Below, piece by piece: positions 11,490 through 26,100 of a stretch of DNA of 64,000 nucleotides. Position 1 is the stretch's first letter. The number at the start of each line of letters is the position of its first letter. Made by a program: the position numbers and the translations under genes. The stretch comes from Carex sylvatica (lineage: Eukaryota > Streptophyta > Magnoliopsida > Poales > Cyperaceae): assembly GCA_964058845.1 (NCBI GenBank), contig CAXKVR010000076.1:124001-188000 (forward strand), in the 5' to 3' direction. The notes beneath the pieces are model-generated. The model had not been told where the DNA came from, made no database searches, and saw only the letters and a list, made by a program, of their open reading frames with translations.

Positions 11490-14400
11490 GGAGTACTCTA
11501 GTAGTGTCTCAACATGGCAAAATAATAGAATATTTACAACCCTAATACAACACTCCAATTGAAGGTATTTGGAGCACTCTTGTAATGACTCTATATAGCA
11601 AGATAATAAGGCATCCACAACCCTAATACAACACTCAATTGAAGGTTCTTTGAGCACTCTAGTAGTGTCTCTATAAGGAAATATAATAGGATATTTACAA
11701 CTCTCAAACAAAACTCCAATTGAAGGTGTTTGGAGCACTCTAGTAGTGTCCCTATATGTCAAGATAATAGGGCATTTACAACCCTAATACAACACTCCAA
11801 TTTAAGGTCTTTGGAGTACTCTACCAGTGAACTCTATATAGCAAGATAATAGGGCATTTACAAGCCTGATTCAACACTCCAATTGAAGGTGTTTGGAGAA
11901 CTCTAGTAATGTCTCCAGATGACAAGATAATAGGGCATTTAAAATCCTAAAACAACACTCCAATTGAAGGTGTTTGGAGCACTCTAGTAGTGTCTCCAGA
12001 TGGCAAGATATTAGGATAGTTGCAACCCTAATAAACCACTATAATTGAAGGTGTTTGGAGCAATCTAGAAGTGTCTCCAGATGGTAAGAGAAGAGGGCAT
12101 TTACAATCCTAATACAAGACTCCAATTGAAGTTGTTTGGAGCACTCTAGTTGTGTCTCTAGATGGCAAGATAATAGGGCATTTACAATCCTAATAAAACA
12201 CTTCAATTGAAGGTGTTTGTAGCACTCTAGTAGTGTCTCCAGATGACAAGATAATAGAGCATTATTTACCACCATAATAGAACACTACAATTGAAGGTAT
12301 TTGGAGAACTCTAGTAGGGTCTCTATATGGCAAGATAATAGGACCTTTACAACCCTAATACAACACTTCAATTAAAGTTGTTTGAAGCACTCAAATAGTG
12401 ACTCTATCTAGCAAGATAATAAGGCACATAATACAACACTCACATTAAAACCGTTTGGAGCACTCTAGTAGAGTCTCTATATGGCAAGATAATAGAGCAT
12501 TTACAACTCTAATACAACACTCAAATTAAAGGTGTTTGGACACTCTAGTAGTGACTCTATATAGAAAAATAATTGGACATTTACAATCCTAATACAACAC
12601 TCCAATTAAAGGTGTTTGGACACTCTAGTAGTGACTCTATATAGAAAAATAATCGGGCATTTACAATCCTAATACAATACTCAATTGAAGGTGCTTAGAG
12701 CACTCTAGTAACTCTATATGACAAGATAATAGGGCATTTACAACACTAAAATAACACTCCAATTGAAGGTGCCCGGAACACAACAATAGTGTCTCCAGAT
12801 GAAAAGATAATAAGGCATTTACAACCCTAATACAACACTCAAATTAAATGTGTTTGGAGCGCTGTAGTACTGTCTCTGGAGCATTGTAGTAGTGTCTCCA
12901 GATGGCAAGATAATATGACATTTACAATCCTAATAGAACACTCCAATTGAAGTTGTTTGGAGCACTTTAGTAGTGACTCTATATAGCAAGATAATAGGAT
13001 ATTTACAACCATAATACAGCACTCCATTTGAATGTGGAGTATTTTAGTAGTGTCTCTATATGGCAAGATAATAGGACATTTACAACCCACAACACATCAA
13101 TTGAAGGTGTTTGGAGCATTCTAGTAATATCTCTAGATTGCAAGATTATAGGACTTTTACAACCCTAATACAACACTCAAATTAAATGTGTCTGGAGCGC
13201 GGTAGTAGTGTCTACAGATGGCAAGATAATATCACATTTACAATCCTAATAGAACACTCCAATTGAAGGTTTGTGGAGCACTCTAGTAGGGTCTCTATAT
13301 GGCAAGATAATTGAGCATTTACAATGCTAATAGAACCCTCCAATTCAAGGTGTTTGAAGCACTCTAGTAGGGTCTTTATATGGAAAGATAATAGGGCATT
13401 TACAACCCTAATATAACACTCCAATTGCAGGTGTTTGGAGCACTCTAGTAGTGACTATATATAGTAAGATGTTAGGGCATTTACAGACCTAATAAAACAT
13501 TCCAATTGAAGGTGCTTGGAGCACTCTAAAAGTGTCTATGTATGGAAACATAATAGGGTATTTACAACCCTAAAACAACACTCATATTGAAGGTGTTTGG
13601 TGCAGTCTAGTAGTGTCTTCGTATGGCAAGATAATAGGGCATTTACATCTCTAATACAATGCTCCAATTGAATGTTTCTGGAGCACTCTAGTAGTGTCTC
13701 CAGATGGCAAGATTATCGGACATTTACAACCCTAATACAACACACCAATTGAAGGTGTTTGAAGCACTCTAGTAGGGTCTCTATATGGCAAGATAATATG
13801 GTATTTACACAACACTCCAATTAAAGTTGTTTGGAGCACAATAGTAGTTACTCTATATAGCATGATAATAGGGCTTTTTTAACGCTAATATAACACTCCA
13901 ATTTAAGGTATTTGGCGCACTCAAGTAGGGTCTCTATATGGCAAGATAATATGACATTTACAACCCCAATAAAATACTCCAATTGAAGGTATTTGGACTG
14001 TAGTCGTGACTCTAAATAACAACATAATAAAGCTTTTACAACCCAAAAAAAAAATACTCCAATTGAACGTGCTTGGAGTACTCTAATAGTGTCTCCCTAT
14101 GGCTAGATAATTGGGCATTTACAAATCCTAATACAACACTCCAATTGAATGTGTCTGGAGCACTCTAGAAGTATCTCTAGATGGCAAGATAATAGGACAT
14201 TTATAACCCTAATACAACTCTCCAATTGAAGGTGTTTGGAGCACTCTAGTAGTGCATCTATATAGCAAGATAATAGGGCATATACAACGCTAATAAAACA
14301 CTCGAATTAAAGTTGTTAGGAGCACTCTAGTAGTAACTCTATATAGCAAGATAATAGGGCATTTACAACCCTAATACAGCACTCCAATTAAAAGTGATTG

Positions 14401-14900
14401 GAGCACTCTACTACTGACTCTATATAGCATGATAATAGGGCATTTACAACCCTAATACAAAACTCCAATTGAAGGTGCTTGGAGCACTCAAGTAGTGTCT
14501 CTATATGGCAAGATAATATGGCATTTACTACCCTAAAACAACACTCAAATTAAAGGTGTTTGGAGCACAATAGTAATGTCTCTAGATGGCGAGATAATAG
14601 GTTATTTACAAGCCAAATATAACACTCCAATTGAATATGTTTGTAGCTTTGTAGTATGGTCTCTTTATGGCATGATAATAGAACATTGACAACCCTAATA
14701 CAACAATCCGATTGAAGGTGATTGGAGCACTCTACTGCTCTACATATGGCAAGATAATAGGGCATTTACAACCCTAATACAACACCCAATTGAAGCTGCT
14801 TGGAGCACTCTAGTAGTGTCTATATGGCAAGATAATAGGGCATTTACAACCCTCATACAACCCTTCAATTGTAGTTGTTTGGAGCACTATAGTAGTGACT
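11490..14900 (+). repeat. Left irregular (monomeric) zone of the satellite
   Basis: About 42 divergent monomers show no obvious higher-order period. Units differ by substitutions, short deletions and partial units, for example the doubled TGTCTC segment at 12865-12900. Such disordered copies at the edge of an array are what is expected where unequal exchange no longer homogenises the sequence. Confidence 0.75.
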
Positions 14901-17900
14901 CTGTATATTAATATAATAGAGCATTTACGACCCAAATACAACACTCCAATTGAAGATGCTTGGAGCACTATAGTGTTTCTATATAGCAAGATAACACGGC
15001 ATTTACAACCCCAAAACAATAGTCCAATTGAAGGTGTTTGCAGCACTCTAGTAGTGTCTTCAGATGGCAAAATAATAGGGCATTTACAACGCTAATACAA
15101 CACTCCAATTGAATGTGTCAGGAGCACTAGTGTCTCCCTATGGCTAGATAATAGGGCATTTACAAATCCTAAAACAACACTCCAGTGCATCGATATAGCA
15201 AGATAATATGGCATATACAACGCTAATAAAACACTCGAATTAAAGTTGTTTGGAGCACCCTAGTAGTGACTCTATATGGCAAGATAATAGGGCATTTACA
15301 ACCCGAAAATAACACCTCCAATTGAAGGTGTTTGGAGCACTGTAGTAGGGTCTCCATATGACAAGATAATAGGGCATTTACAACCCTAATACAACACTCT
15401 AATTGTAGGTGTTTCTAGCACTCTACAAGGGTCTTTATATGGCAAGATAATAGGGCATTAACAATACAAGTACAACACTCCAATTGAAGGTGTTTGGAGA
15501 AGTCTAGGTATGACTCTATATGCAAGATAATAGGGTATTTGCAAGTCAAATACAACACTCCAATTGAAGGTCTTTGGAGCACTCTAGTAGTGTCTCCAAA
15601 TGGCAGGATAATAGGGCATTTACAACCCTAATACAACACTCTAATTAAATATTCTTGGAGTACTATAGTGGTGTCTCTATATGGCAAGCTAAATAGGGTA
15701 TTTACAACCTTAATACAACACTTCAAATAAAGTTGTTTGGAGCACTCTAGTATTGACTCTATATAGCAATATAATAGGGCATTTACAATCCTAATACAAC
15801 ACTACAATTAAAGGTGTTTGGAGCACTATAGTAGTGACTCTATATATTAATATAATAGAGTATTCACAACCCCAAAACAACAATCCAATTGGAGGTGTTT
15901 GCAGCACTCTAGTAGTGTCTTCAGATGGCAAAATAATAGGGCATTTACAACGCCAGTACAACACTCCAATTGAATGTGTCTGGAGCGCTACACTAATACA
16001 ACACCCCAATTGAAGCTGCTTGGAGCACTCTAGTAGTGTCTCTATATGACAAGATAACAGGGCATTTACTACCCAAAAGAAACACTCCAATTAAAGGTGT
16101 TCGGAGCACTATAGTAACGTCTCCAGATGTCAAGATTATTGGGCATTTACAAGCCTAATATAACACTCCAATTTAAGATGTTTGGAGCACTGTAGTATGG
16201 TCTCTATATGGCAAGATAATAGAGCATTTACAACCCTAGTACAACACTCAAATTATAGGTGGTTGGAGCACTCTAGTACTGTCTTTAAATGGCAAGATAA
16301 CAGGGCATTTACTACCCAAAAGCAACACTCCAATTAAAGGTGTTTGGAGCACTACAGTAGGATCTCTATATGGAAAAATAATAGGGCATTTACAACCCTG
16401 ATACAACAATCCAATTAAATGTGTTTGTAGCACTCTAGTAGTGTCTATATGGCAAGATAATATGGTATATACAACACTAATACAACCCTTCAATTGTAGG
16501 TGTTTGGAGCACTATAGTACTGACTCTATATATTAATATAATAGAGCATTTACGACTCTAATACAACACTCTAATTGAAGGTGCTTTGAGCACTATAGTA
16601 GTGTTTCTATATGGCAAGATAATACGGCATTTACAACCCCAAAACAACAATCCAATTGAAGGTGTTTGCAGCACTCTAGTAGTGTCTTCAGATGGCAAAA
16701 TAATAGGGCATTTACAACGCTAATACAACACTCCAATTGAATGTGTCTGGAGCACAAGTGTCTCTAGTTGGCTACATATTACATTTACAACCCTAATACA
16801 ACACCCTAATTGAAGGTGTTTGAAGCAGTCTAGTAGGGTCTATATGGCAAGATAGTATGGTATTTACAACCCTAATACAACACTCCAATTGATGTTGTTT
16901 GGAGCACACTAGTTGTGTCTCTATATGGCAAGATAATAGGACATTTATTACCCAAAAGCAACACTCCAATTAAATGTGTTTGAAGCACTATAGTAACGTC
17001 TCCAGATGTCAAGATAATAGGTCATTTACAAGCCTAATATAACACTCCACTTTCAGATGTTTGGGGCACTGTAGTATGGTCTCTATATGGCAAAATAATA
17101 GGGCATTTACAACCCTCATACAACAGTTCAAATAAAGTTGTTTAGAGCACTCTAGTATTAACTCTATATAGCACTATAATAGGGCGTTTACAACCCTGAT
17201 ACAACACTCCAATTAAATGTGTTTGTAGCACTCTAGTAGTGTCTAGATGGCAAGATAATATGGTATTTACAACCCTAATACAACGCTTTAATTGTAGGTG
17301 TTTGGAGCACTATAGTAGTGACTTTATATATTAATATAATAGAGCATTTACGACTCTAATACAGCACTCCAATTGAAGGTGCTTGGAGCACTATAGTAGT
17401 GTATCTATATGGCAAGATAATATGGCTTTTACAACTCCAAAACAACACTCCAATTGAAGGTGTTTGCAGCACTCTAGTAGTGTCTTCAGATTGCAAAATA
17501 ATAGGGCATTTACAACGCTAATACAACACTCCAATTGAATGTGTCTGGAGCACAAGTGTCTCTAGTTGGCTACATATTATTACATTTACAACCCTAATAC
17601 AACACCCTAATTGAAGGTGTTTGAAGCAGTCTAGTAGGGTCTATATGGCAAGATAGTATGGTATTTACAACCCTAATACAACACTCCAATTGATGTTGTT
17701 TGGAGCACACTAGTTGTGTCTCTATATGGCAAGATAATAGGACATTTATTACCCAAAAGCAACACTCCAATTAAATGTGTTTGAAGCACTATAGTAACGT
17801 CTCCAGATGTCAAGATAATAGGTCATTTACAAGCCTAATATAACACTCCACTTTCAGATGTTTGGGGCACTGTAGTATGGTCTCTATATGGCAAAATAAT

Positions 17901-20900
17901 AGGGCATTTACAACCCTCATACAACAGTTCAAATAAAGTTGTTTAGAGCACTCTAGTATTAACTCTATATAGCACTATAATAGGGCGTTTACAATCCTAA
18001 TACAACAATCGAATTAAAGGTGTTTGGAGCACTCTAGTAGTGTCTCTATATGGCAAGATAATAGGGCATTTACTACCCAAAATCAACACTCCAATTAAAG
18101 GTGTTTGGAGCACTACAGTAGGATCTCTATATGGAAAAATAATAGGCATTTACAACCCTGATACAACACTCCAATTAAATGTGTTTGTAGCACTCTAGTA
18201 GTGTCTATATGGCAAGATAATATGGTATTTACGACCCTAATACAACCCTTCAATTGTAGGTGTTTGGAGCACTATAGTAGTGACTCTATATATTAATATA
18301 ATAGAGCATTTACGACTCTAATACAACACTCCAATTTAAGATGTTTGGAGCACTGTAGTACGGTCTCTATATGGCAAGATAATAGAGCATTTACAACCCT
18401 AATACAACACTCAAATTAAATGTGGTTGGAGCACTATAGTATGGTAGCTATATGGAAAGATAACAGGAAATTTACTACCCAAAAGCAACACTCCAATTGA
18501 AGGTGTTTGGAGCACTATAGTAACGTCTCCAGATGTCAAGATAATAGGGCATTTACAAGCCTAATATAACACTCCAATTTAAGATGTTTGGGGCACTGTA
18601 GTATGGTCTCTATATGGCAAGATAATAGGGCATTTACAACCCTAATACAACAGTTCAAATAAAGTTGTTTGGAGTACTCTAGTATTGACTCTATATAGCA
18701 ATATAATAGGGAATTTACAATCCTAATACAACACTCCAATTAAAGGTGTTTGGAGCACTCAAGTAGGGTCTCTATATGGAAAGATAATTGGACATTTACA
18801 ACCCTAAAACAACACTCCAATTTAAAATGTTTGGAGCACTACAGTAGGATCTCTATACGGAAAAATAATAGGGCATTTACAACCCTGATACAACACTCCA
18901 ATTGATATTGTTTGGAGCACACTAGTAGTGTGTATATATGGCCAGATAATAGGGCATTTAGTACCCAAAAACAACACTCCAATTAAAGGTGTTTGGTGCA
19001 CTATAGTAACGTCTCAAATGTCAAGATAATAGGGCATTTACAAGATTAATATAACACTCCAATTTAAGATGTTTGGCGCACTGTAGTATGGTCTCTATAT
19101 GGCAAGATAATAGGGCATTTACAACCCTAATACAACACTTCAAATAAAGTTGTTTGGAGCACTCTAGTATTGACTCTATATAGTAATATGGCATTTACAA
19201 TCCTATTACAACACTCCAATTAAAGGTGTTTGGAGCACTCTAGTAGTGTCTCTATATGGCTAGATAATATGACATTTACAACCCTAAAAAACAACACGCC
19301 AATTTAAGATGTTTGGAGCACTACAGTAGGATACCTATATGGAAAAATAATAGGGCATTTACAACCCTGATACAACACTCCAATTAAATGTGTTTGTAGC
19401 ACTCTAGTAGTGTCTAGATGGCAAGATAATATGGTATTTACAACCCTAATACAACGCTTTAATTGTAGGTGTTTGGAGCACTATAGTAGTGACTTTATAT
19501 ATTAATATAATAGAGCATTTACGACTCTAATACAGCACTCCAATTGAAGGTGCTTGGAGCACTATAGTAGTGTATCTATATGGCAAGATAATATGGCTTT
19601 TACAACTCCAAAACAACACTCCAATTGAAGGTGTTTGCAGCACTCTAGTAGTGTCTTCAGATGGCAAAATAATAGGGCATTTACAACGCTATTACAACAC
19701 TCCAATTGAATGTGTCTGGAGCGTTGGTGTCTCTAGTTGGCTACATATTATTACATTTACAACCCTAATACAACACCCCAATTGAAGTTGTTTGAAGCTC
19801 TCTAGTAGGGTCTCTATATGGCAAGATAGTATGGTATTTACAAGCCTAATACAACACTCCAATTGATGTTTTTTGGAGCACACTAGTAGTGTCTATATAT
19901 GGCCAGATAATAGGGCATTTAGTACCCAAAAACAACACTCCAATTAAAGGTGTTTGGTGCACTATAGTAACGTCTCCAAATGTCAAGATAATAGGGCATT
20001 TACAAGCCTAATTTAACACTCCAATTTAAGATGTTTGGCGCAATGTAGTATGTTCTCTATATGGCAAGATAATAGGGCATTTACAACCCTAATACAACAC
20101 TTCAAATAAAGTTGTTTGGAGCACTCTAGTATTGACTCTATATAGCAATATAATAGGGCATTTACAATCCTAATACAACACTCAAATTAAAGGTGTTTGG
20201 AGCACTCAAGTAGGGTCTCTATATGGCAAGATAATTGGACATTTACAACCCTAAAATAACACTCCAATTTAAAATGTTTGGAGCAATCTCTGTATGGAAA
20301 AATGATAGGGCATTAACAACCCTGATACAACACTCCAATTAAATGTGTTTGTAGCACTCTAGTAGTGCCTATATGGCAAGATAATATGGTATTTACAACC
20401 CTAATACAACCCTTCAATTGTAGGTGCTTGGAGCACTATAGTAGTAACTCTATATATTAATATAATAGAGCATTTACGACTCTAATACAACACTCCAATT
20501 GAAGGTGCTTGGAGCACTATAGTAGTGTTTCTATATGACAAGATAACACGGCATTTACAACCCCAAAACAACACTCCAATTGAAGGTGTTTGCAGCATTC
20601 TAGTGGTGTCTTCAGATGGCAAAATAATTGGACATTTACAACGCTAATACAACACTCCAATTGAATGTGTCTGGAGCGCTGGTGTCTCTAGTTGGCTAGA
20701 TAATAGGACATTTACAACCCTAATACAACACCCCAATTGAAGGTTTTTGAAGCACTCTTGTAGGGTCTCTATATGGCAGGATAGTATGGTATTTACAACC
20801 CTAATACAACACTCCAATTGATGTTGTTTGGAGCACACTAGTAGTGTCTATATATGGCCAGATAATAGGGCATTTAGTACCCAAAAATAACACTCTAATT

Positions 20901-21800
20901 AAAGGTGTTTGGTGCACTATAGTAACGTCTCAAAATGTCAAGATAATAGGGCATTTACAAGATTAATATAACACTCCAATTTAAGATGTTTGGCGCACTG
21001 TAGTATGGTCTCTATATGGCAAGATAATAGGGCATTTACAACCCTAATACAACACTTCAAATAAAGTTGTTTGGAGCACTCTAGTATTGACTCTATATAG
21101 CAATATGGCATTTACAATCCTTATACAACACTCCAATTAAAGGTGTTTGGAGCACTCTAGTCGTGTCTCTATATGGCTAGATAATAGGGCATTTACAACC
21201 CTAAAAAACAACACTCCATTTTAAGATGTTTGGAGCACTACAGTAGGATATCTATATGGAAAAATAATAGGGCATTTACAACCCTGATACAACACTCCAA
21301 TTAAATGTGTTTGTAGCACTCTAGTAATGTCTAGATGGCAAGATAATATGGTATTTACAACCCTAATACAACCTTTCAATTTTAGGTGTTTGGAGCACTA
21401 TAGTAGTGACTTTATATATTAATATAATAGAGAATTTACGACTCTAATACAGCACTCCAATGGAAGGTGCTTGGAGCACTATAGTAGTGTTTCTATATGG
21501 CAAGATAATACGACATTTACAACCCCAAAACAACACTCCAATTGAAGGTGTTTGGAGCACTCTAGCAGTGTCTTCAGATAGAAAAATAATAGGGCATTTA
21601 CAACGCTAATACAACACTCCAATTGAATGTGTTTGGAGCGCTAGTGTCTCCAGATAACGAGATAATATGGCATTTACAACCCTAATACAACCCTTCAATT
21701 GAAGGTGTTTGGAGCACTCTAGTAGTGACTCTATATATCAATATAATAGTGCATTTATGATCTTAATACTACTTTCCAATTGAAGGTGCTTGGAGCACTA
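14900..21800 (+). repeat. Satellite HOR domain 1 (~800-1209 bp period)
   Basis: The marker CAACCCTGATACAACA recurs at 16391, 17191, 18153, 19362, 20317 and 21279, giving spacings of 800, 962, 1209, 955 and 962 bp, that is about 10, 12, 15, 12 and 12 monomers. Other diagnostic variants recur with it: TATATTAATATAATAGAGCA, TTTGCAGCACTCTAGTAGTG followed by TCTTCAGAT, and a shortened monomer with CTCTAGTTGGCTACATATTA. Copies 16391-17190 and 17191-17990 are nearly identical. The left limit is approximate; early variants appear from about 14.9 kb. Confidence 0.8.
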
Positions 21801-23154
21801 TAGTAGTGTTTCTATATAGCAGGATAATAGGGAATTTACAACCCTAATATAACATTCCAATTAAAGGTGTGTAGAGCACTCTAATAGTGTCTCTATATAG
21901 AAAGATAATAGGGTATTTTCAACCCAAAAACAACACTCCAAGTAAAGGTGTTTAGAGCTCCCTCGTTGTGTCTCCATATGGTAGGATAATAGGGCATTTA
22001 TAACCCTAATACAACACTCTAATTGAATGTGTCCTGAGCACTCTAGTAGTGTCTCCAGATGGAAAAACAATCGGACATTTACAACCCTAATACAACACTC
22101 CCATTGAAGGTGTCTGGAGCACTCTAGTAGTGTCTCTATATGACAAAATAAAATGATATTTATAACCCTAATACAACAGTCCAATTGAAGTTGTTTGGAG
22201 TACTCTAGTAGTGTCTCTCTATATGGGAAGATAATATGGCATTTACAACCTTAATACAACACTTCAATTAAAGTTGTTTGGACCACTCTAGTTGTGACTC
22301 CAAATAGCAAGATAATGGCATTTACAATACTAATACAACAGTTGAATTGAAGGTGTTTGGAGCATTCTAGTAGTATCTCTATATGGCAAGATAATAGGGC
22401 ATTTACAACCCTAAAATAACACTCCATTTGAATGTGTTTCGCGCACTCTAGTAGTGTCTCCATAAGGCAATATAATAGGACATTTACAACTGTAATTGAA
22501 CACACCAATTGAAGGTGTTTTGTGCAATCCAGTAATGTCTCCAGATGGCAAGATAATAAGGCATTTACGACCCTAATACAACAATCCAATTAAAGGTGTT
22601 TAGAGCACTGTAGTATGGTCTATATGGCAAGATAATAGAGCATTTACAACCATAATACAACACTCCAATTGAAGGTGGTTGGAGCACTCTAGTAGGGTTT
22701 CTATATGGCAAGATAATAGGGCATTTACAATCCTAATACAACACCCAATTGAAGCTGCTTGGAGCACTCTAATATCTCTATATGGGAAGATAATAGGTCA
22801 TTTTACAACCCTAATACAACACTCCAATTGAATGTGTCTTGAGCACTATAGTAGTGTCTCAAGATGGCAAAACAATCAGACATTTACATCCCTAATACAA
22901 CACTTCCATTGAAGGTGTCTGGAGCACTCTAGTAGTGTCTCTATATGGCAAGATAATAGGGAATTTACAACCTTAATACAACACTTCAATTAAAGTTGTT
23001 TGGACCACTCTAGTTGTCACTCCAAATGGCAAGATAATAGGGCATTTACAACCCTAAAATAACACTCTGTTTGAATGTGTTTCGAGCACTCTAGTAGTGT
23101 CTCCATATGGCAATATAATCGGGCATTTGTAACTCTAATACAACACTTCAATTA
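21801..23154 (+). repeat. Irregular satellite zone between the two HOR domains
   Basis: About 17 monomers lack the diagnostic variants of either neighbouring HOR domain in regular order. Some blocks near 22.0 and 22.8 kb resemble each other (monomers with GGAAAAACAATCGGACATTT or similar), suggesting an older duplication. Confidence 0.6.
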
Positions 23155-26100
23155 AAGTTGTTTGGAGCGCTCTAGTAGTGCTCTCTATATAGCAAGATAA
23201 TAGGGCATTTACAACCCTAATACAACACTCCAATTAAAAGTGTGTGGAACACTATAGTAGTGTCTCTATATGGCCAGATAATAGGGTACTTTCAACCCAA
23301 AAACAGCACTCCAAGAAAAGGTGTTTGGAGCACATTAGTTGTGTCTCCATACGGTGGGATAACAGGGCATTTACAACCCTAATACAATCCAACTGAAGTT
23401 GTTTGGACCACTCTAGTTGTGACTCTAAGTAGCAAGATAATAAGGCATTTACAACCCTAATACAACACTCCAATTGAAGGTGTTTGGAACCCCCTAGTAG
23501 GGTCTCTAGATAGCAAGATAATATGGCATTTACAACCCAAATACAACACTCCAATTAAAGTTGTTTGTAGCGCTCTAGTAGTGCTCTCTATATAGCAAGA
23601 TAATAGGGCATTTACAACCCTAATACAACACTCCAATTAAAGTTGTTTGTAGCGCTCTAGTAGTGCTCTCTATATAGCAAGATAATGGTACTTTCAACCC
23701 AAAAACAGCACTCCAAGTAAAGGTGTTGGGAGCACATTAGTTGTGTCTCCATACGGTAGGATAACAGGGCATTTACAACCCTAATACAACACTCCAACTG
23801 AAGTTGTTTGGACCACTCTAGTTGTGACTCTAAGTAGCAAGATAATAAGGCATTTACAACCCTAATACAACACTCCAATTGTAGGTGTTTGGAACCCCCT
23901 AGTAGGGTCTCTATATAGCAAGATAATAGGGCATTTACAACCCAAATACAACACTCCAATTAAAGTTGTTTGTAGCGCTCTAGTAGTGCTCTCTATATAG
24001 CAAGATAATAGGGCATTTACAACCCTAATACAACACTCCAATTAAAGGTGTGTGGAACACTTTAGTAGTGTCTCTATATGGCAAGATAATAGGGTACTTT
24101 CAACCCAAAAACAGCACTCCAAGAAAAGGTGTTGGGAGCTCATTAGTTGTGTCTCCATACGGTAGGATAACAGGGCATTTACAACCCTAATACAACACTC
24201 CAACTGAAGTTGTTTGGACCACTCTAGTTGTGACTCTAAGTAGCAAGATAATAAGGCATTTACAACCCTAATACAACACTCCAATTGAAGGTGTTTGGAA
24301 CCCCCTAGTAGTGTCTGTATATAGCAAGATAATAGGGCATTTACAACCCTAATACAACACTCCAATTAAAGTTGTTTGTAGCGCTCTAGTAGTGCTCTCT
24401 ATATAGCAAGATAATATGGTACTTTCAACCCAAAAACAGCACTCCAAGAAAAGGTGTTGGGAGCACATTAGTTGTGTCTCCATACGGTAGGATAACAGGG
24501 CATTTACAACCCTAATACAACACTCCAACTGAAGTTGTTTGGACCACTCTAGTTGTGACTCTAAGTAGCAAGATAATAAGGCATTTACAACCCTAATACA
24601 ACACTCCAATTGTAGGTGTTTGGAACCCCCTAGTAGGGTCTCTATATAGCAAGATAATAGGGCATTTACAACCCAAATACAACACTCCAATTAAAGTTGT
24701 TTGTAGCGCTCTAGTAGTGCTCTCTATATAGCAAGATAATAGGGCATTTACAACCCTAATACAACACTCCAATTAAAGGTGTGTGGAACACTTTAGTAGT
24801 GTCTCTATATGGCAAGATAATATGGTACTTTCAACCCAAAAACAGCACTCCAAGAAAAGTTGTTGGGAGCACATTAGTTGTGTCTCCATACGGTAGGATA
24901 ACAGGGCATTTACAACCCTAATACAACACTCCAACTGAAGTTGTTTGGACCACTCTAGTTGTGACTCTAAGTAGCAAGATAATAAGGCATTTACAACCCT
25001 AATACAACACTCCAATTGTAGGTGTTTGGAACCCCCTAGTAGGGTCTCTATATAGCAAGATAATAGGGCATTTACAACCCAAATACAACACTCCAATTAA
25101 AGTTGTTCGTAGCGCTCTAGTAGTGCTCTCTATATAGCAAGATAATAGGGCATTTACAACCCTAATACAACACTCCAATTAAAGGTGTGTGGAACACTTT
25201 AGTAGTGTCTCTATATGGCAAGATAATAGGGTACTTTCAACCCAAAAACAGCACTCCAAGAAAAGGTGTTGGGAGCTCATTAGTTGTGTCTCCATACGGT
25301 AGGATAACAGGGCATTTACAACCCTAATACAACACTCCAACTGAAGTTGTTTGGACCACTCTAGTTGTGACTCTAAGTAGCAAGATAATAAGGCATTTAC
25401 AACCCTAATACAACACTCCAATTGAAGGTGTTTGGAACCCCCTAGTAGTGTCTCTATATAGCAAGATAATAGGGCATTTACAACCCTAATACAACACTCC
25501 AATTAAAGTTGTTTGTAGCGCTCTAGTAGTGCTCTCTATATAGCAAGATAATATGGTACTTTCAACCCAAAAACAGCACTCCAAGAAAAGGTGTTGGGAG
25601 CACATTAGTTGTGTCTCCATACGGTAGGATAACAGGGCATTTACAACCCTAATACAACACTCCAACTGAAGTTGTTTGGACCACTCTAGTTGTGACTCTA
25701 AGTAGCAAGATAATAAGGCATTTACAACCCTAATACAACACTCCAATTGAAGGTGTTTGGAACCCCCTAGTAGTGTCTCTATATAGCAAGATAATAGGGC
25801 ATTTACAACCCAAATACAACACTCCAATTAAAGTTGTTTGTAGCGCTCTAGTAGTGCTCTCTATATAGCGAGATAATAGGGAATTTACAACCCTAATACA
25901 ACACTCCAATTAAAGGTGTGTGGAACACTTTAGTAGTGTCTCTATATGGCAAGATAATAGGGTACTTTCAACCCAAAAACAGCACTCCAAGAAAAGGTGT
26001 TTGGAGCACATTAGTTGTGTCTCCATACGGTAGGATAACAGGGCATTTACAACCCTAATACAACAATCCAACTGAAGTTGTTTGGACAACTCTAGTTGTG

